Part shown: positions 38,068 through 47,165 of the stretch, in pieces | How the letters are laid out: every line of letters begins with the position of its first letter | Numbering within the stretch: position 1 is the first letter of the stretch | DNA from: Aquitalea magnusonii | GTDB lineage: Bacteria; Pseudomonadota; Gammaproteobacteria; Burkholderiales; Chromobacteriaceae | Direction of reading: 5' to 3' | Assembly: GCF_002217795.2 (NCBI RefSeq) | Contig: NZ_AP018823.1 | Location: forward strand, 992,001-1,056,000 | Length of the DNA: 64,000 nucleotides | Made by a program: the position numbers and the translations under genes | Notes under the pieces: model-generated | Seen by the model: only the letters and a program-made list of their open reading frames with translations | What the model was told of the DNA's origin: nothing | Databases searched by the model: none

Positions 38068-38341
38068 CCGTTGTGGGGGCTGCGCTAACCTGGAGTTGCG
38101 CCGCCGGTCTGTCGTTGTTGCGTGTGGTATCGCCAGTCTGGTCCGGGGCCATGTTAGTACAGCCATCGCTTGGGACTGTCCGGCCTCTGCCATTGCATGC
38201 AGGCTGCGTGCCTGGCACGCGGCAGTCAACTAACCTTGTTGCCATGCAGCATGCGATACGGATCGAGAATCAGACTATTCTTATATTTGACGAGTTCCAC
38301 TGCAGTCTGAAATATCGATCATCTTGGATGAAAAATCATGA

Positions 38342-39241
38342 TCAGGAAGCTTCTGCTTCTGCCTGCAGAATAATCGCTTGTACTGCCTTGTGCTGCAATT
38401 TACGGCGGTTGGTGATGGCGTAGTAATGCTCTTCCACGCCGGCAACACGGCCCAGCAAGCCAAGCTTGCCGCCTGCGGTAATGTCTTCCACTGCAAAGGC
38501 CGGGGCGGGGAACAGCCCGACCCCCTGTTCACCAAATGTTTGCAATAAAGCGCCATCCTTGAACTCGCCGACAAGCTCGGCGCGGATGCCCTGTTCATCC
38601 AGCCAGTGTTCCAACTGGCTGCGCAAGACATTGTCCCGGCTGGGCAGCAGCAGTGGGGCGCGTTGCAGGCTGTGCGGGAAACCATCCCGATAGCGTGCTA
38701 CCAGTTCCGGGGTGGCAAAAATCATGACCGGGCAACGTGCCAGCAGATGTGACTGCATTGTCTGCTGGCCGGCGGCCGGTGCCGGACGGTCAGCCAGCAC
38801 CAGGTCCAGGCTGTGGCTGGCCAGCTCATGCAGCAGTTGATCGAAAGCACCTTCATTGCAATGCAGGCGTAACCGTTGTGGCAGAGACAATGCCGGTTTG
38901 AGCAGGCGGTAGGCAATGCTCTTGGGCAGCACATCACTGATGCCGCTGCTCAGCCGCAGGGTATGGTCCAGTTGCTCATCCGCCAGCATTTCCTGCAGCT
39001 CCTCGCCCAGTTGGAAAATACGGTCGGCATAGCTTAGCGCCAGGCGTCCGGCTTCGGTCAGTACCAGTCCGCGTCCTTGCTGGCTGAACAGGGCGCGGCC
39101 AATCTGCTGTTCCAGGCGAGAAATCTGGCCACTCACCGTCTGCGCACTCATGCCCAGTTGCCGGGCGGCTGCCGTGACACTGCCGGCGCGTGCCACGGCC
39201 CAGAAGTAATGCAGATGCTTGTAGTTGAGCTGGCTGAACAT
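38342..39241 (-). CDS. LysR-family regulator, NhaR-like
   Basis: 299 residues from ATG at 39241. The N-terminal helix-turn-helix is LNYKHLHYFWAVARAGSVTA followed by ARQLGMSAQTVSGQISRLEQ, as in NhaR-type regulators. The effector domain is complete. No Na+/H+ antiporter gene is adjacent; it is divergent from htpX with a 140-bp gap. NhaR-like identity is moderate; the LysR family is certain. Confidence 0.88.
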   Translation of the reverse strand: MFSQLNYKHLHYFWAVARAGSVTAAARQLGMSAQTVSGQISRLEQQIGRALFSQQGRGLVLTEAGRLALSYADRIFQLGEELQEMLADEQLDHTLRLSSGISDVLPKSIAYRLLKPALSLPQRLRLHCNEGAFDQLLHELASHSLDLVLADRPAPAAGQQTMQSHLLARCPVMIFATPELVARYRDGFPHSLQRAPLLLPSRDNVLRSQLEHWLDEQGIRAELVGEFKDGALLQTFGEQGVGLFPAPAFAVEDITAGGKLGLLGRVAGVEEHYYAITNRRKLQHKAVQAIILQAEAEAS

Positions 39242-39381
39242 GATTATTCGAGATTTTCGTATTAACTTTACTAGTTTATTTGATTTTTTCGTGGTGCGGA
39301 AACATCTATCATGCAGTATCTGAATGTCAAGGCCTGTGCTGATTGCCGGGTCATAACCAACCACCACCGAGGGGATAGATC

Positions 39382-40263
39382 ATGAAACGTGTGATTCTGC
39401 TGATCGCCACCAATATTGCGGTGATGCTGGTGCTAAGCATCGCCGCCCAGTTACTGGGTATCAACCGCTTCATCACCGCTGGCGGCCTGAACATGGGCAG
39501 CTTGCTGGCCTTTGCCGGCCTGATGGGCTTTGGCGGCGCCTTTATTTCGCTGTGGATGTCCAAAACCATGGCCAAATGGAGTACTGGTGCCCGTGTGATC
39601 GAGCAGCCGAGCAATGAAACCGAACGCTGGCTGCTGTTTACCGTGCGCAAGCTGGCTGACCGTGCCGGCCTGCCGATGCCGGAAGTTGCCGTGTATGAGG
39701 GCGAGCCGAATGCCTTTGCCACTGGCGCCAGCAAATCCAATTCTCTGGTGGCGGTATCCACCGGTCTGCTCTCATCCATGACCGAGCAGGAAGTGGAAGC
39801 GGTGCTGGCGCATGAAATTGCCCACATCCAGAATGGCGACATGGTGACGCTGACGCTGATTCAGGGCGTGGTGAATACCTTTGTCTTCTTCCTGGCCCGC
39901 GTGGTGGGTTATGTGGTGGACAACTTCCTGCGCCGCAATGACGAGGAGTCGTCCAGCGGTACCGGTATCGGTTACTTCATTACCGTCATCGTGTGTGAAA
40001 TCGTGTTTGGCATCCTGGCCTCCTTCATCGTGATGTACTTCTCGCGTCAGCGTGAATACCGTGCCGATGCCGGTGCGGCCAAACTGCTGGGCAGCCCGCA
40101 GCCGATGATTGCCGCGCTGCAGCGTCTGGGTGGTGTGCATGCTGGTGAGCTGCCGCAGAACATGGCCGCGTCCGGTATTTCTGGTGGTGCCGGCCTGATG
40201 GGGCTGATGTCCAGCCACCCGTCGCTGGAGTCGCGCATTGCTGCCTTGCAGGCTGCGCGCTGA
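39382..40263 (+). CDS. htpX: Membrane metalloprotease HtpX
   Basis: 293 residues with two N-terminal membrane segments (about 5-25 and 32-55). The zinc motif HEIAH is in [13 protein letters not shown]. Two further hydrophobic segments and the [14 protein letters not shown] block follow. It is an M48 inner-membrane protease for quality control alongside FtsH. GAGG precedes the ATG. A strong terminator follows. Confidence 0.96.
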   Translation: MKRVILLIATNIAVMLVLSIAAQLLGINRFITAGGLNMGSLLAFAGLMGFGGAFISLWMSKTMAKWSTGARVIEQPSNETERWLLFTVRKLADRAGLPMPEVAVYEGEPNAFATGASKSNSLVAVSTGLLSSMTEQEVEAVLAHEIAHIQNGDMVTLTLIQGVVNTFVFFLARVVGYVVDNFLRRNDEESSSGTGIGYFITVIVCEIVFGILASFIVMYFSRQREYRADAGAAKLLGSPQPMIAALQRLGGVHAGELPQNMAASGISGGAGLMGLMSSHPSLESRIAALQAAR

Positions 40264-40287
40264 GTCAGCCGGACCTGCTGAGTGGTG

Positions 40288-40325
40288 AACAATGAGCAGG
40301 CCCACCCTGCTCATTGTTGTTTTAT
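40288..40325 (+). terminator. Terminator of htpX
   Basis: AACAATGAGCAGG and CCTGCTCATTGTT form a perfect 13-bp stem with a 5-base loop, followed by GTTTTAT. Confidence 0.88.
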
Positions 40326-40373
40326 CCGGTCTGTTGCCATGTGGCAGGCAGACACATCGTGAAAGACAAGAAA

Positions 40374-41369
40374 ATGGAATGGCTGAATCTGCTGTTTGCT
40401 GGTACTCCGCTGTGGATGTGGCTGATGTTCATGGGCATCGTCACGGCCTTGCTGCTGTTTGACCTGGGTGTGCTCAACAAGGATGACCACGAGATTGGCG
40501 TCAAGGAAAGCCTGAAACTGTCAGCGTTTTACATTGCCATCGGGCTGGCGTTTGGCGGCTGGGTCTGGTGGTACCGCGGCGGAGATGCCGGCATGCAGTA
40601 CCTCACCGGCTATCTGGTGGAAAAATCGCTGTCGATGGACAACATCTTTGTGATGTCGCTGATTTTCAGCGGCATGGCGGTGCCGCGCCTGTACCAGCAC
40701 CGGGTGTTGTTCTGGGGCATTCTGGGCGTGATCGTGCTGCGTGCCGTGATGATTGGCCTGGGTGCCGTGCTGGTGGCCGAATTCAAATGGGTGTTGGTGC
40801 TGTTCGGCCTGTTCCTGCTGCTCACCGGTATCAAAATGCTGCTGGGCAAGGATGAAGGCCATCCCTCGCTGGATGACAACAAGCTGTATCAATGGCTGCG
40901 CCGTCATCTGCGCCTGACGCCCACCTTGCATGGCCATGATTTCCTGGTGCGTGGCGAGCAGCACGGCCTGAGCCGCGGCTGGTGGGCCACACCCTTGTTG
41001 TTTACGCTCATCCTGGTGGAGAGTGCCGACCTGGTGTTTGCCGTGGACAGCATTCCGGCCATTTTTGCCATCACCCAGGACCCCTTCCTGGTGTATACCT
41101 CCAACATCTTTGCCATTCTGGGCCTGCGGGCGCTGTACTTTGCCTTGTCGGCCATGGTGCATCGCTTTGAATACCTCAAGTATTCGCTGGCCATCGTGCT
41201 GGTATTCATCGGGGTAAAAGTGGGGCTGGTATACCTGAACGATATCCAACTGGTGCAGTTCCACATCCCCACCGGCGTGTCGTTGGTGGTGACACTGGGC
41301 CTGCTGATCAGCGGCGTGCTGTACTCGCTGTACAAGACGCGCAATGCGCCGGGCGACAGCCTGTCCTGA
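40374..41369 (+). CDS. TerC/Alx-family integral membrane protein
   Basis: 331 residues from ATG at 40374; a GTG 15 bp upstream is an alternative. About nine membrane segments. Family hallmarks are EKSLSMDNIFVMSLIFSGMA and LVESADLVFAVDSIPAIFAI, with the conserved acidic residues. The family is linked to tellurite resistance and Mn2+ export (Alx). No yybP-ykoY-type leader fits in the short gap after the htpX terminator. Confidence 0.92.
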   Translation: MEWLNLLFAGTPLWMWLMFMGIVTALLLFDLGVLNKDDHEIGVKESLKLSAFYIAIGLAFGGWVWWYRGGDAGMQYLTGYLVEKSLSMDNIFVMSLIFSGMAVPRLYQHRVLFWGILGVIVLRAVMIGLGAVLVAEFKWVLVLFGLFLLLTGIKMLLGKDEGHPSLDDNKLYQWLRRHLRLTPTLHGHDFLVRGEQHGLSRGWWATPLLFTLILVESADLVFAVDSIPAIFAITQDPFLVYTSNIFAILGLRALYFALSAMVHRFEYLKYSLAIVLVFIGVKVGLVYLNDIQLVQFHIPTGVSLVVTLGLLISGVLYSLYKTRNAPGDSLS

Positions 41370-41410
41370 GGCTGATCTGCCGGTTTAGTCCCTGTTCTGC
41401 TGCTGGTCTG

Positions 41411-41444
41411 GCCGGGCCGTCCCTTTGGGGCCGCCCGGCTTTTT
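41411..41444 (+). terminator. Terminator of the TerC gene
   Basis: GCCGGGC and GCCCGGC form a 7-bp stem around a 15-base loop, followed by TTTTT. Confidence 0.8.
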
Positions 41445-41446
41445 GC

Positions 41447-41475
41447 TTGTCGCCAGCCGTCTTTGCCGCTAGCAT
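41447..41475 (+). promoter_or_regulatory. Promoter of the fluoride riboswitch/CLC transcript
   Basis: TTGTCG (41447-41452) and TAGCAT (41470-41475) are separated by 17 bp. Transcription would begin near 41482, immediately before the aptamer, which supports both calls. Confidence 0.55.
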
Positions 41476-41486
41476 GACTTTTCTTC

Positions 41487-41574
41487 GGGAGATGGCATGC
41501 CTCCCGCCTGTTGGCTGCTTCCGACTAGGAAGTGGCGGCAGCAAACCGCCCGTCCGGGCTGATGATGCCTGCAG
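41487..41574 (+). ncRNA. Fluoride riboswitch (crcB motif) with an inserted hairpin
   Basis: GGGAGATGGCATGCCTCCC (41487-41505) and CTGATGATGCCTGCAG (41559-41574) closely follow the Pseudomonas syringae fluoride aptamer. GGGAG/CTCCC closes the first stem. GGCAT (41494-41498) can form the pseudoknot-type pairing with ATGCC (41565-41569). GCCCG/CGGGC (41548-41559) is the other stem, preceded by the conserved CAAACC. Between CTCCC and CAAACC lie about 36 bases that fold into an extra hairpin, where known aptamers have a short linker. It precedes a CLC-F type gene, the standard target. Confidence 0.85.
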
Positions 41575-41597
41575 GTATCCCGTGCCGGGAGCTGCAG
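41569..41597 (+). promoter_or_regulatory. Expression-platform hairpin of the fluoride riboswitch
   Basis: CTGCAG-gta-TCCCG-tgc-CGGGA-g-CTGCAG can fold into a strong hairpin that takes the last six bases of the aptamer. Aptamer and hairpin are therefore mutually exclusive in part. No T-tract follows, so control of translation is more likely than termination. Confidence 0.5.
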
Positions 41598-41655
41598 GTG
41601 CGTCAGTGTGTTCCGGCATGGGGGGTGATTTCGTGTTGTCATTCAGAAGAATTCC

Positions 41656-42939
41656 ATGTCTGCCATTTCCCGTTGCGAAACCCTTGCCATGCTGCCGCGC
41701 ATGAGCAAGCTGCTGTTCCTGGCCTGCCTGGTTGCTTTGCTGGCCGGTTCTGCTTCTGCCTTCTTCCTGCATAGCCTGGTGTGGGCCACGTCCCTGCGCG
41801 TAAGCCAGCCCTGGTTGTTGTTTCTGCTGCCGCTGGCCGGTTTTGCCGTTGGCTGGGTCTACCTGCGCTATGGCCGTCAGGTGGAGGCCGGCAATAATCT
41901 GCTGATCGATGAAATCCACGACCCCACCCGCATCGTGCCCTTGCGCATGGTGCCGCTGGTGTTGTGGGGCACGGTGATGTCCCATCTGTTTGGCGCATCG
42001 GTCGGGCGCGAAGGCACCGCCGTGCAAATGGGCGGCGCGCTGGCTGATCAGGTCACGCATTTGCTGCGACTGGGCAATGCCGATCGGCGCATTCTGCTGA
42101 TGTGCGGGATTGCCGCCGGTTTTGCCTCGGTCTTTGGCACCCCGCTGGCCGGGGCGGTGTTTGCGCTGGAAGTGCTGGCCATTGGCCGCATGCGCTATGA
42201 CGCGCTGTTTCCCAGCCTGCTGGCGGCCATCGTGGCCGATCAGGTGGGTCTGGGCTGGGGCGTGCAGCACACCCATTACGCCATCAGCCAGTTTCCCGTA
42301 CTCAGTGCCTGGACCTTGCTGGCCACGCTGGTGGCCGGGGCGCTGTTTGGCCTGGTTGGCAAGCTGTTTGCCAACAGCACCCATGCCTTGTCGGCGCTGA
42401 TCAAGCGCCATGTGTCCTATGCGCCGTTGCGGCCCTTGCTGGGCGGCGTGTTGCTGGTGGCCATTGTCTGGCCTAGCGGGGCCGAGCGTTTTATCGGGCT
42501 GGGCATTCCCACCATTGTGGACGCCTTCTCCCAGCCGCTGCCTGTCTACGACTTTGCCGCCAAGCTGGGGCTCACGGTGCTGTCGCTGGCCAGCGGCTTC
42601 AAGGGCGGGGAAGTGACGCCGTTGTTCTTTATTGGTGCCACGCTGGGCAATGTCCTGTCGCCGCTATTGCATCTGCCGTTTTCCCTGCTGGCCGGACTGG
42701 GTTTTGTCGCCGTGTTTGCCGGTGCGGCCAACACGCCATTGGCTTCCACCATCATGGCGATGGAGCTGTTCGGCAGTGAGGTGGGCATCTACGCCGCGCT
42801 GGCCTGCGTGGCCAGTTATTATTTTTCTGGCCATAGCGGCATTTACCGTGCGCAGCGCATTGCCCATGGCAAGCACCGGCCCTTTCCACGTGGGCTGCGC
42901 CTGAGCGAGCTGGCTGCCTGGAAGCGTCGCCAGGAGTGA
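41656..42939 (+). CDS. CLC-F type fluoride/proton antiporter
   Basis: 427 residues with about ten membrane segments of the CLC fold. The anion-site motifs differ from chloride transporters. GNNLL (79-83) stands where GSGIP is expected. GREGT (117-121, gating Glu119) replaces GREGP, and GGEVTP replaces GIFAP. GREGT and loss of the GSGIP serine are reported for the fluoride-selective CLC-F clade. The riboswitch upstream supports fluoride export. Start ATG 41656 follows AGAAGAA; an internal ATG 33 bp downstream is possible. Confidence 0.88.
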   Translation: MSAISRCETLAMLPRMSKLLFLACLVALLAGSASAFFLHSLVWATSLRVSQPWLLFLLPLAGFAVGWVYLRYGRQVEAGNNLLIDEIHDPTRIVPLRMVPLVLWGTVMSHLFGASVGREGTAVQMGGALADQVTHLLRLGNADRRILLMCGIAAGFASVFGTPLAGAVFALEVLAIGRMRYDALFPSLLAAIVADQVGLGWGVQHTHYAISQFPVLSAWTLLATLVAGALFGLVGKLFANSTHALSALIKRHVSYAPLRPLLGGVLLVAIVWPSGAERFIGLGIPTIVDAFSQPLPVYDFAAKLGLTVLSLASGFKGGEVTPLFFIGATLGNVLSPLLHLPFSLLAGLGFVAVFAGAANTPLASTIMAMELFGSEVGIYAALACVASYYFSGHSGIYRAQRIAHGKHRPFPRGLRLSELAAWKRRQE

Positions 42940-43002
42940 ATGAAGCTGTTGTAAATGCAGGTTTGTTCTGGCGGTCTGACTGTCCGGCAAGGCAGTAAAT
43001 TT

Positions 43003-43030
43003 CATGGGTGAAATGAAATATTCATCCATG
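43003..43030. promoter_or_regulatory. Operator-like inverted repeat before the catabolic operon
   Basis: CATGGGTGAA and TTCATCCATG are inverted copies (9 of 10 pairs) separated by 8 bases. The repeat ends 8 bases before the -35 element. It is a good candidate for the binding site of the IclR regulator at the end of the cluster; the assignment is inference. Confidence 0.55.
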
Positions 43031-43038
43031 GAATTACT

Positions 43039-43067
43039 TTGACCTTGGGATGGGTGGCTGGTGTGAT
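43039..43067 (+). promoter_or_regulatory. Promoter of the aldehyde dehydrogenase operon
   Basis: TTGACC (43039-43044) and TGTGAT (43062-43067) are separated by 17 bp, 33 bases before the aldehyde dehydrogenase start. Confidence 0.5.
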
Positions 43068-43100
43068 GGAGCCAATACTCTAGTCAAGGAGTTTGCTCCC

Positions 43101-44525
43101 ATGCAGTGCTATCAGAATTTCATCAACAACAGCTTTATCCAGCCCGAAAGCGATGTCAGTTTCAGCGTGGTAGACCCTGCCACCGGCCAGCCTCGTGCGC
43201 AGGTATCCGCTGCCACCACTGCCGAAGCGCTGTCGGCAGTTGAGGCGGCAACGGCAGCCCAAAAAGGCTGGGCTGCCTTGCCTGCCTGTGAGCGCGCACA
43301 GTATTTGCACAAACTGGCAGAGGCACTACAGGCGCGTTCGTCGCAGATCGGTGCCGCACTGGCTGATGAGTCTGGCAAGAGCCTGAGTGATGCCATGGCC
43401 GAAGCTGGCTATGCCGCTGAAATCACCCGCTACCATGCCGAATGGGCCAGACGTATCGAAGGGGAGGTCATCCCCAGCGACAACCCGCAGGAAAACCTGC
43501 TGCTGATGCGCGAGGCCATCGGCGTGGTGGTCTGCCTCATTCCGTTCAACTTCCCTGTCTACACCTTGCTGCGCAAGATCGCGCCAGCACTGATCACCGG
43601 CAATACCGTGGTGGTGCGGCCCAGCAACAACACGCCGTGCTCGGCCTTTGAAATCGCCCACGCTGTGCTGGATGCCGGCCTGCCTGCCGGCGTGGTCAAT
43701 ATCCTGACCATGAGCCATGCGGTGGCAGAAACCGTTTGCACCCATCCCAAGGTAGGGATGATCACCCTGACCGGCAGTGTCGGGGCCGGCCGCAAGGTGC
43801 TGGAGTATTCCCAGGTGAATATTGCCAGGTCATCGCTCGAGTTGGGCGGCAAGACCCCGGCCATCATCGAGCCGGATGCCAAGCTGGTGCAGGCAGCCAA
43901 TGACATTGTGGCATCCGCCCTCAGCCACTGTGGCCAGCTGTGTACCTCGGTGGAACGGGTGTATGTGCAGGACAGCGTGTACGAGGATTTTGTGCGCTTG
44001 CTCAAGGAGCGCTTTTCAGTACGCCAGTATGGCAACCGGGCGCGGCATCCCAACTACATGGGTCCGCTGGTCAATGCAACAACCCGGCTCAATATCCAGC
44101 AGATGGTAGAGCGGGCGGTCGATGATGGTGCGGTGCTGGAAACCGGCGGTTTCATTCCGCAAGGCCCTGGCTTTTTTTACCCACCCACCTTGCTTACCCA
44201 GTGCCGTCAGGAGATGGAAATCGTACAGGAAGAAATTTTCGGCCCTGTACTGTGCGTCCTCAAATACAGCACGGCAGAAGAAGCCTTGCTGCTGGCCAAC
44301 GACCACCAGTTTGGTCTGGCTTCGGTGCTGTATACCGAAAACTACCGAACCGCCATGCGTTTTGCCAACCACATCGAAGCGGGCGAGCTGTATGTCAACC
44401 GCACCCCGGCAGACCCCTACCAGGGTTATCACGCCGGCTGGAAACGCTCAGGCCTGGGTGGCGACGATGGCAAGCACGGCATGCTGGAGTTCACCCAGAC
44501 GCGGCTGGTCGTCCTGAAATACTGA
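43101..44525 (+). CDS. Aldehyde dehydrogenase, AldA-like
   Basis: 474 residues from ATG at 43101, with AAGGAG about 10 bases upstream; a 51-bp longer frame is not supported. NAD(P)-dependent aldehyde oxidation. The catalytic Cys lies in HCGQLCTSVERV, the general base Glu in ELGGKTP, and the cofactor site in ITLTGSVGAGRKV. EWARRIEGEVIPSD resembles E. coli lactaldehyde dehydrogenase AldA. It starts a cluster with an MFS importer, an enolase-superfamily enzyme and a GMC oxidoreductase, so it probably oxidises a sugar-derived aldehyde. Confidence 0.92.
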   Translation: MQCYQNFINNSFIQPESDVSFSVVDPATGQPRAQVSAATTAEALSAVEAATAAQKGWAALPACERAQYLHKLAEALQARSSQIGAALADESGKSLSDAMAEAGYAAEITRYHAEWARRIEGEVIPSDNPQENLLLMREAIGVVVCLIPFNFPVYTLLRKIAPALITGNTVVVRPSNNTPCSAFEIAHAVLDAGLPAGVVNILTMSHAVAETVCTHPKVGMITLTGSVGAGRKVLEYSQVNIARSSLELGGKTPAIIEPDAKLVQAANDIVASALSHCGQLCTSVERVYVQDSVYEDFVRLLKERFSVRQYGNRARHPNYMGPLVNATTRLNIQQMVERAVDDGAVLETGGFIPQGPGFFYPPTLLTQCRQEMEIVQEEIFGPVLCVLKYSTAEEALLLANDHQFGLASVLYTENYRTAMRFANHIEAGELYVNRTPADPYQGYHAGWKRSGLGGDDGKHGMLEFTQTRLVVLKY

Positions 44526-44634
44526 GCTTTCTCCCAGTCATTCATCCGGATTCACAACAAGTCTGCACACGACAGGACGGCCAACGCATAAGGCCTGCCA
44601 CAAGTCCTGCGATGCAGCAGGAGACACCATCAAG

Positions 44635-45921
44635 ATGAAACTTGCTGACACTCTGCTTGCAGCGTCGCCGCTGCATGCCCGCAATCGTTTGCGCTTTTTC
44701 CAGTTTGGCCTGCTGCTGCTGGCCGCCGGTGCCATCTATCCACTGCTGTATCTGCGGCAGAATTTTGAAACCACCATCCTGCAAAGCTTCCAGATCAGCA
44801 GCAGCGATCTGGGTGTGTTTTATTCCATGCTGGGCGTCGTCTACGCCGTCAGCTACTTGCCCAGCGGCTGGTTGGCGGACCGCTTCCCGCCGCGTTTGCT
44901 GATTGCTTTCTCCTTGTCGGCGGTGGGCGGGCTGGGGCTGTGGTTTGCCACATTCCCGGCGTATCAGGCTTTGGAAATCATTTTTGTCGGCTGGGGACTG
45001 GCTGCCGGGCTTACCTTCTGGGCGGCGCTGCTCAAGGGCGTGAAGATGCTGGCGGCGGCCAATGAGCAAGGGCGCTTCTTTGGCATTCTGGATGGTGGCC
45101 GCGGCCTGGTCGAGGCGGTGCTGGCCTCCATTGCGCTGGCCATCTTTGCCTTTCATGTTGAGCAGGGCGGAGAGGCAAAGCTGGCGTTGCGGCAGGTGAT
45201 TTATCTGTATTCCTTTACCTGCCTGGCCATTGCCGTGCTGATTCTGCTGTTTCTGGACAGGGGCGTGGCCGAGCGCGCCAGCGGGGCGGTGCGCCAGCGC
45301 AGCCTGCTGGCGGATCTGCGGCTATTGCTGGGCATCCCGCAAATCTGGCTGCTGGCCGTCATCATCTTCTGCGGCTATCAGCTGTTCTGGGCCACTTATT
45401 CCTTTTCGGCCTATTTGCAGCAGGGCTATGGCATGAGCGCGGTGGCGGCCGGTTTCATTACCGTCACCAAATTGTGGATGCGTCCCATCGGTGGGATTGG
45501 CGGCGGTTTCCTGGGCGACCGTATTTCCAAGGAGGGGGTGCTGGGACTGTGCATGCTGCTTGCTTCACTCAGCCTGTTTGGCCTGATTCTTTTCCCTGGC
45601 CGCGCCGGTATTTACTTCTTGCTGGCCCTGGTGTTGTTGATCGGCGTGCTTACCTATGCCATTCGCGGCTTGTACTGGGCCTTGCTGGATGCCTGCCGGG
45701 TGCCGCTTTCCGTTACCGGCCTGGCCATCGGCCTGATTTCGGTCATCGGCTATTTGCCGGACATTTTCCTGCCCATGATCAATACCGCCTTTGCCGCACA
45801 TTACCCCGGTGTTGATGGCAGCCGTTTCTATTTCGCCTATATCGCCTGCTGCGGGCTGCTGGGGACTGCTGCAGTGTTTTATTTCAAACAACTGAATAAA
45901 CAAGGGGAGTCTGTGCGATGA
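44635..45921 (+). CDS. MFS transporter of the catabolic cluster
   Basis: 428 residues with 12 predicted membrane segments. SGWLADRFPPRLLIAFSLSA is the loop 2-3 motif typical of MFS. The overall pattern recalls organophosphate or sugar-acid:H+ symporters. AGGAG lies about 11 bases before the ATG. It overlaps the enolase-superfamily gene by 4 bp, so uptake and metabolism are co-translated. The substrate is unknown. Confidence 0.88.
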   Translation: MKLADTLLAASPLHARNRLRFFQFGLLLLAAGAIYPLLYLRQNFETTILQSFQISSSDLGVFYSMLGVVYAVSYLPSGWLADRFPPRLLIAFSLSAVGGLGLWFATFPAYQALEIIFVGWGLAAGLTFWAALLKGVKMLAAANEQGRFFGILDGGRGLVEAVLASIALAIFAFHVEQGGEAKLALRQVIYLYSFTCLAIAVLILLFLDRGVAERASGAVRQRSLLADLRLLLGIPQIWLLAVIIFCGYQLFWATYSFSAYLQQGYGMSAVAAGFITVTKLWMRPIGGIGGGFLGDRISKEGVLGLCMLLASLSLFGLILFPGRAGIYFLLALVLLIGVLTYAIRGLYWALLDACRVPLSVTGLAIGLISVIGYLPDIFLPMINTAFAAHYPGVDGSRFYFAYIACCGLLGTAAVFYFKQLNKQGESVR

Positions 45922-47165
45922 AAATCATTTCCTTGGAGACCCATGTAGTTGCGGTTCCGCCGCCGCATGTTGGCGGTATGTACTGGATTTTTGTCACGCT
46001 GAAAACCGACTGCGGTATTGAAGGGGTGGGGGAGGTGTATGCCGCCAGCTTCCATCCCAAGGTGATGGTCCCGGCCATCCAGGATGTATTCGAGCGCTAC
46101 TTGCTGAACCACGATCCGCATCAGGTGGAGCGCTTCTTCCGTGAGTGCTATTCCAGCGGTTTTACCCAGCGCCCCGATCTCACCATGATGGGCATCACCA
46201 GCGGCCTGGAAATGGCCTGCTGGGACATCATCGGCAAGGCGGCCAATCAGCCGGTTTACCAGTTGATTGGTGGCAAGGTGAATGCGCGCCTGCGCTCCTA
46301 CACCTATCTTTATCCCGAGAATGCCCACGGTCAGTACGACTACGACGACCCTGACCTGGCCGCAGAATGTGCCGCACAGTACATGCAGCAAGGCTTTACC
46401 GCACTGAAGTTTGACCCGGCCGGGCCTTATACCGTGTATTCCGGCCATCATCTGTCGCTGGAGGTGATGGACCAGTGCGAGTTGTTCTGCCGCAGGATAC
46501 GTGAAGCCGTCGGCAGCAAGTGCGATCTCTTGTTCGGCACCCATGGCCAGATGACGCCAGCCTCCGCCATCCGTCTGGCGAAGAGGCTGGAAAAATACGA
46601 CCCGCTATGGTTCGAGGAGCCGGTACCGCCCGGTCAGGCCGACGCCATGGCGCAAGTGGCCGGCAAAACCAGCATTCCGATTGCCACCGGTGAGCGCCTG
46701 ACCACCAAGTATGAATTCCTGGAGCTGCTGCAAAAAGGCGCGGCGTCGATATTGCAGATGAATCTGGGACGGGTGGGCGGCATTCTGGAAGCCAAGAAAA
46801 TTGCCGGCATGGCCGAAGGCTATTACGCCCAGATTGCCCCGCATCTGTACAACGGGCCGGTGGGTGCCGCTGCCAGCATTCAACTGGCCACCGCCACGCC
46901 AAACTTCCTGATCCAGGAAAGCATCATGACCTGGGATGGCTTCCATTCCCAGGTGCTCAAGCAGCCTATCCGCTGGGAAGACGGTTTCATCATTCCGCCG
47001 ACCGCGCCTGGCCTTGGCGTGGAGCTGAACATGGATGTCGTCAGGGCGCACTCGCCCTATGTGGGCGAGCGTTTGCACCTGTTGATGGACCCGAAGCCGT
47101 TTGATGTGCGGACGCAGTCATCCGACGCCTGGAAAAACCGCTGGAATACGGATAAAAGCCTATGA
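45918..47165 (+). CDS. Mandelate racemase/muconate lactonizing enzyme family protein
   Basis: 415 residues with the enolase-superfamily capping domain and barrel. Recognisable parts are [15 protein letters not shown], the catalytic lysine strand [10 protein letters not shown], metal ligand Glu in WFEEPVPP, Glu in IATGERL, and His in [10 protein letters not shown]. Where the first metal Asp is expected the sequence reads LLFGTHGQM, without an Asp at that spot. Reactions of the group include sugar-acid dehydration and lactone cycloisomerisation; the exact one is not decided here. SD GGGGAG precedes the ATG. The gene overlaps both neighbours by 4 bp. Confidence 0.9.
   Translation: MKIISLETHVVAVPPPHVGGMYWIFVTLKTDCGIEGVGEVYAASFHPKVMVPAIQDVFERYLLNHDPHQVERFFRECYSSGFTQRPDLTMMGITSGLEMACWDIIGKAANQPVYQLIGGKVNARLRSYTYLYPENAHGQYDYDDPDLAAECAAQYMQQGFTALKFDPAGPYTVYSGHHLSLEVMDQCELFCRRIREAVGSKCDLLFGTHGQMTPASAIRLAKRLEKYDPLWFEEPVPPGQADAMAQVAGKTSIPIATGERLTTKYEFLELLQKGAASILQMNLGRVGGILEAKKIAGMAEGYYAQIAPHLYNGPVGAAASIQLATATPNFLIQESIMTWDGFHSQVLKQPIRWEDGFIIPPTAPGLGVELNMDVVRAHSPYVGERLHLLMDPKPFDVRTQSSDAWKNRWNTDKSL

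Noticed and set aside
40264..40373. Possible Mn2+ (yybP-ykoY) riboswitch before the TerC gene
   Set aside because: The gap is mostly occupied by the htpX terminator hairpin and the conserved aptamer loops are not visible.
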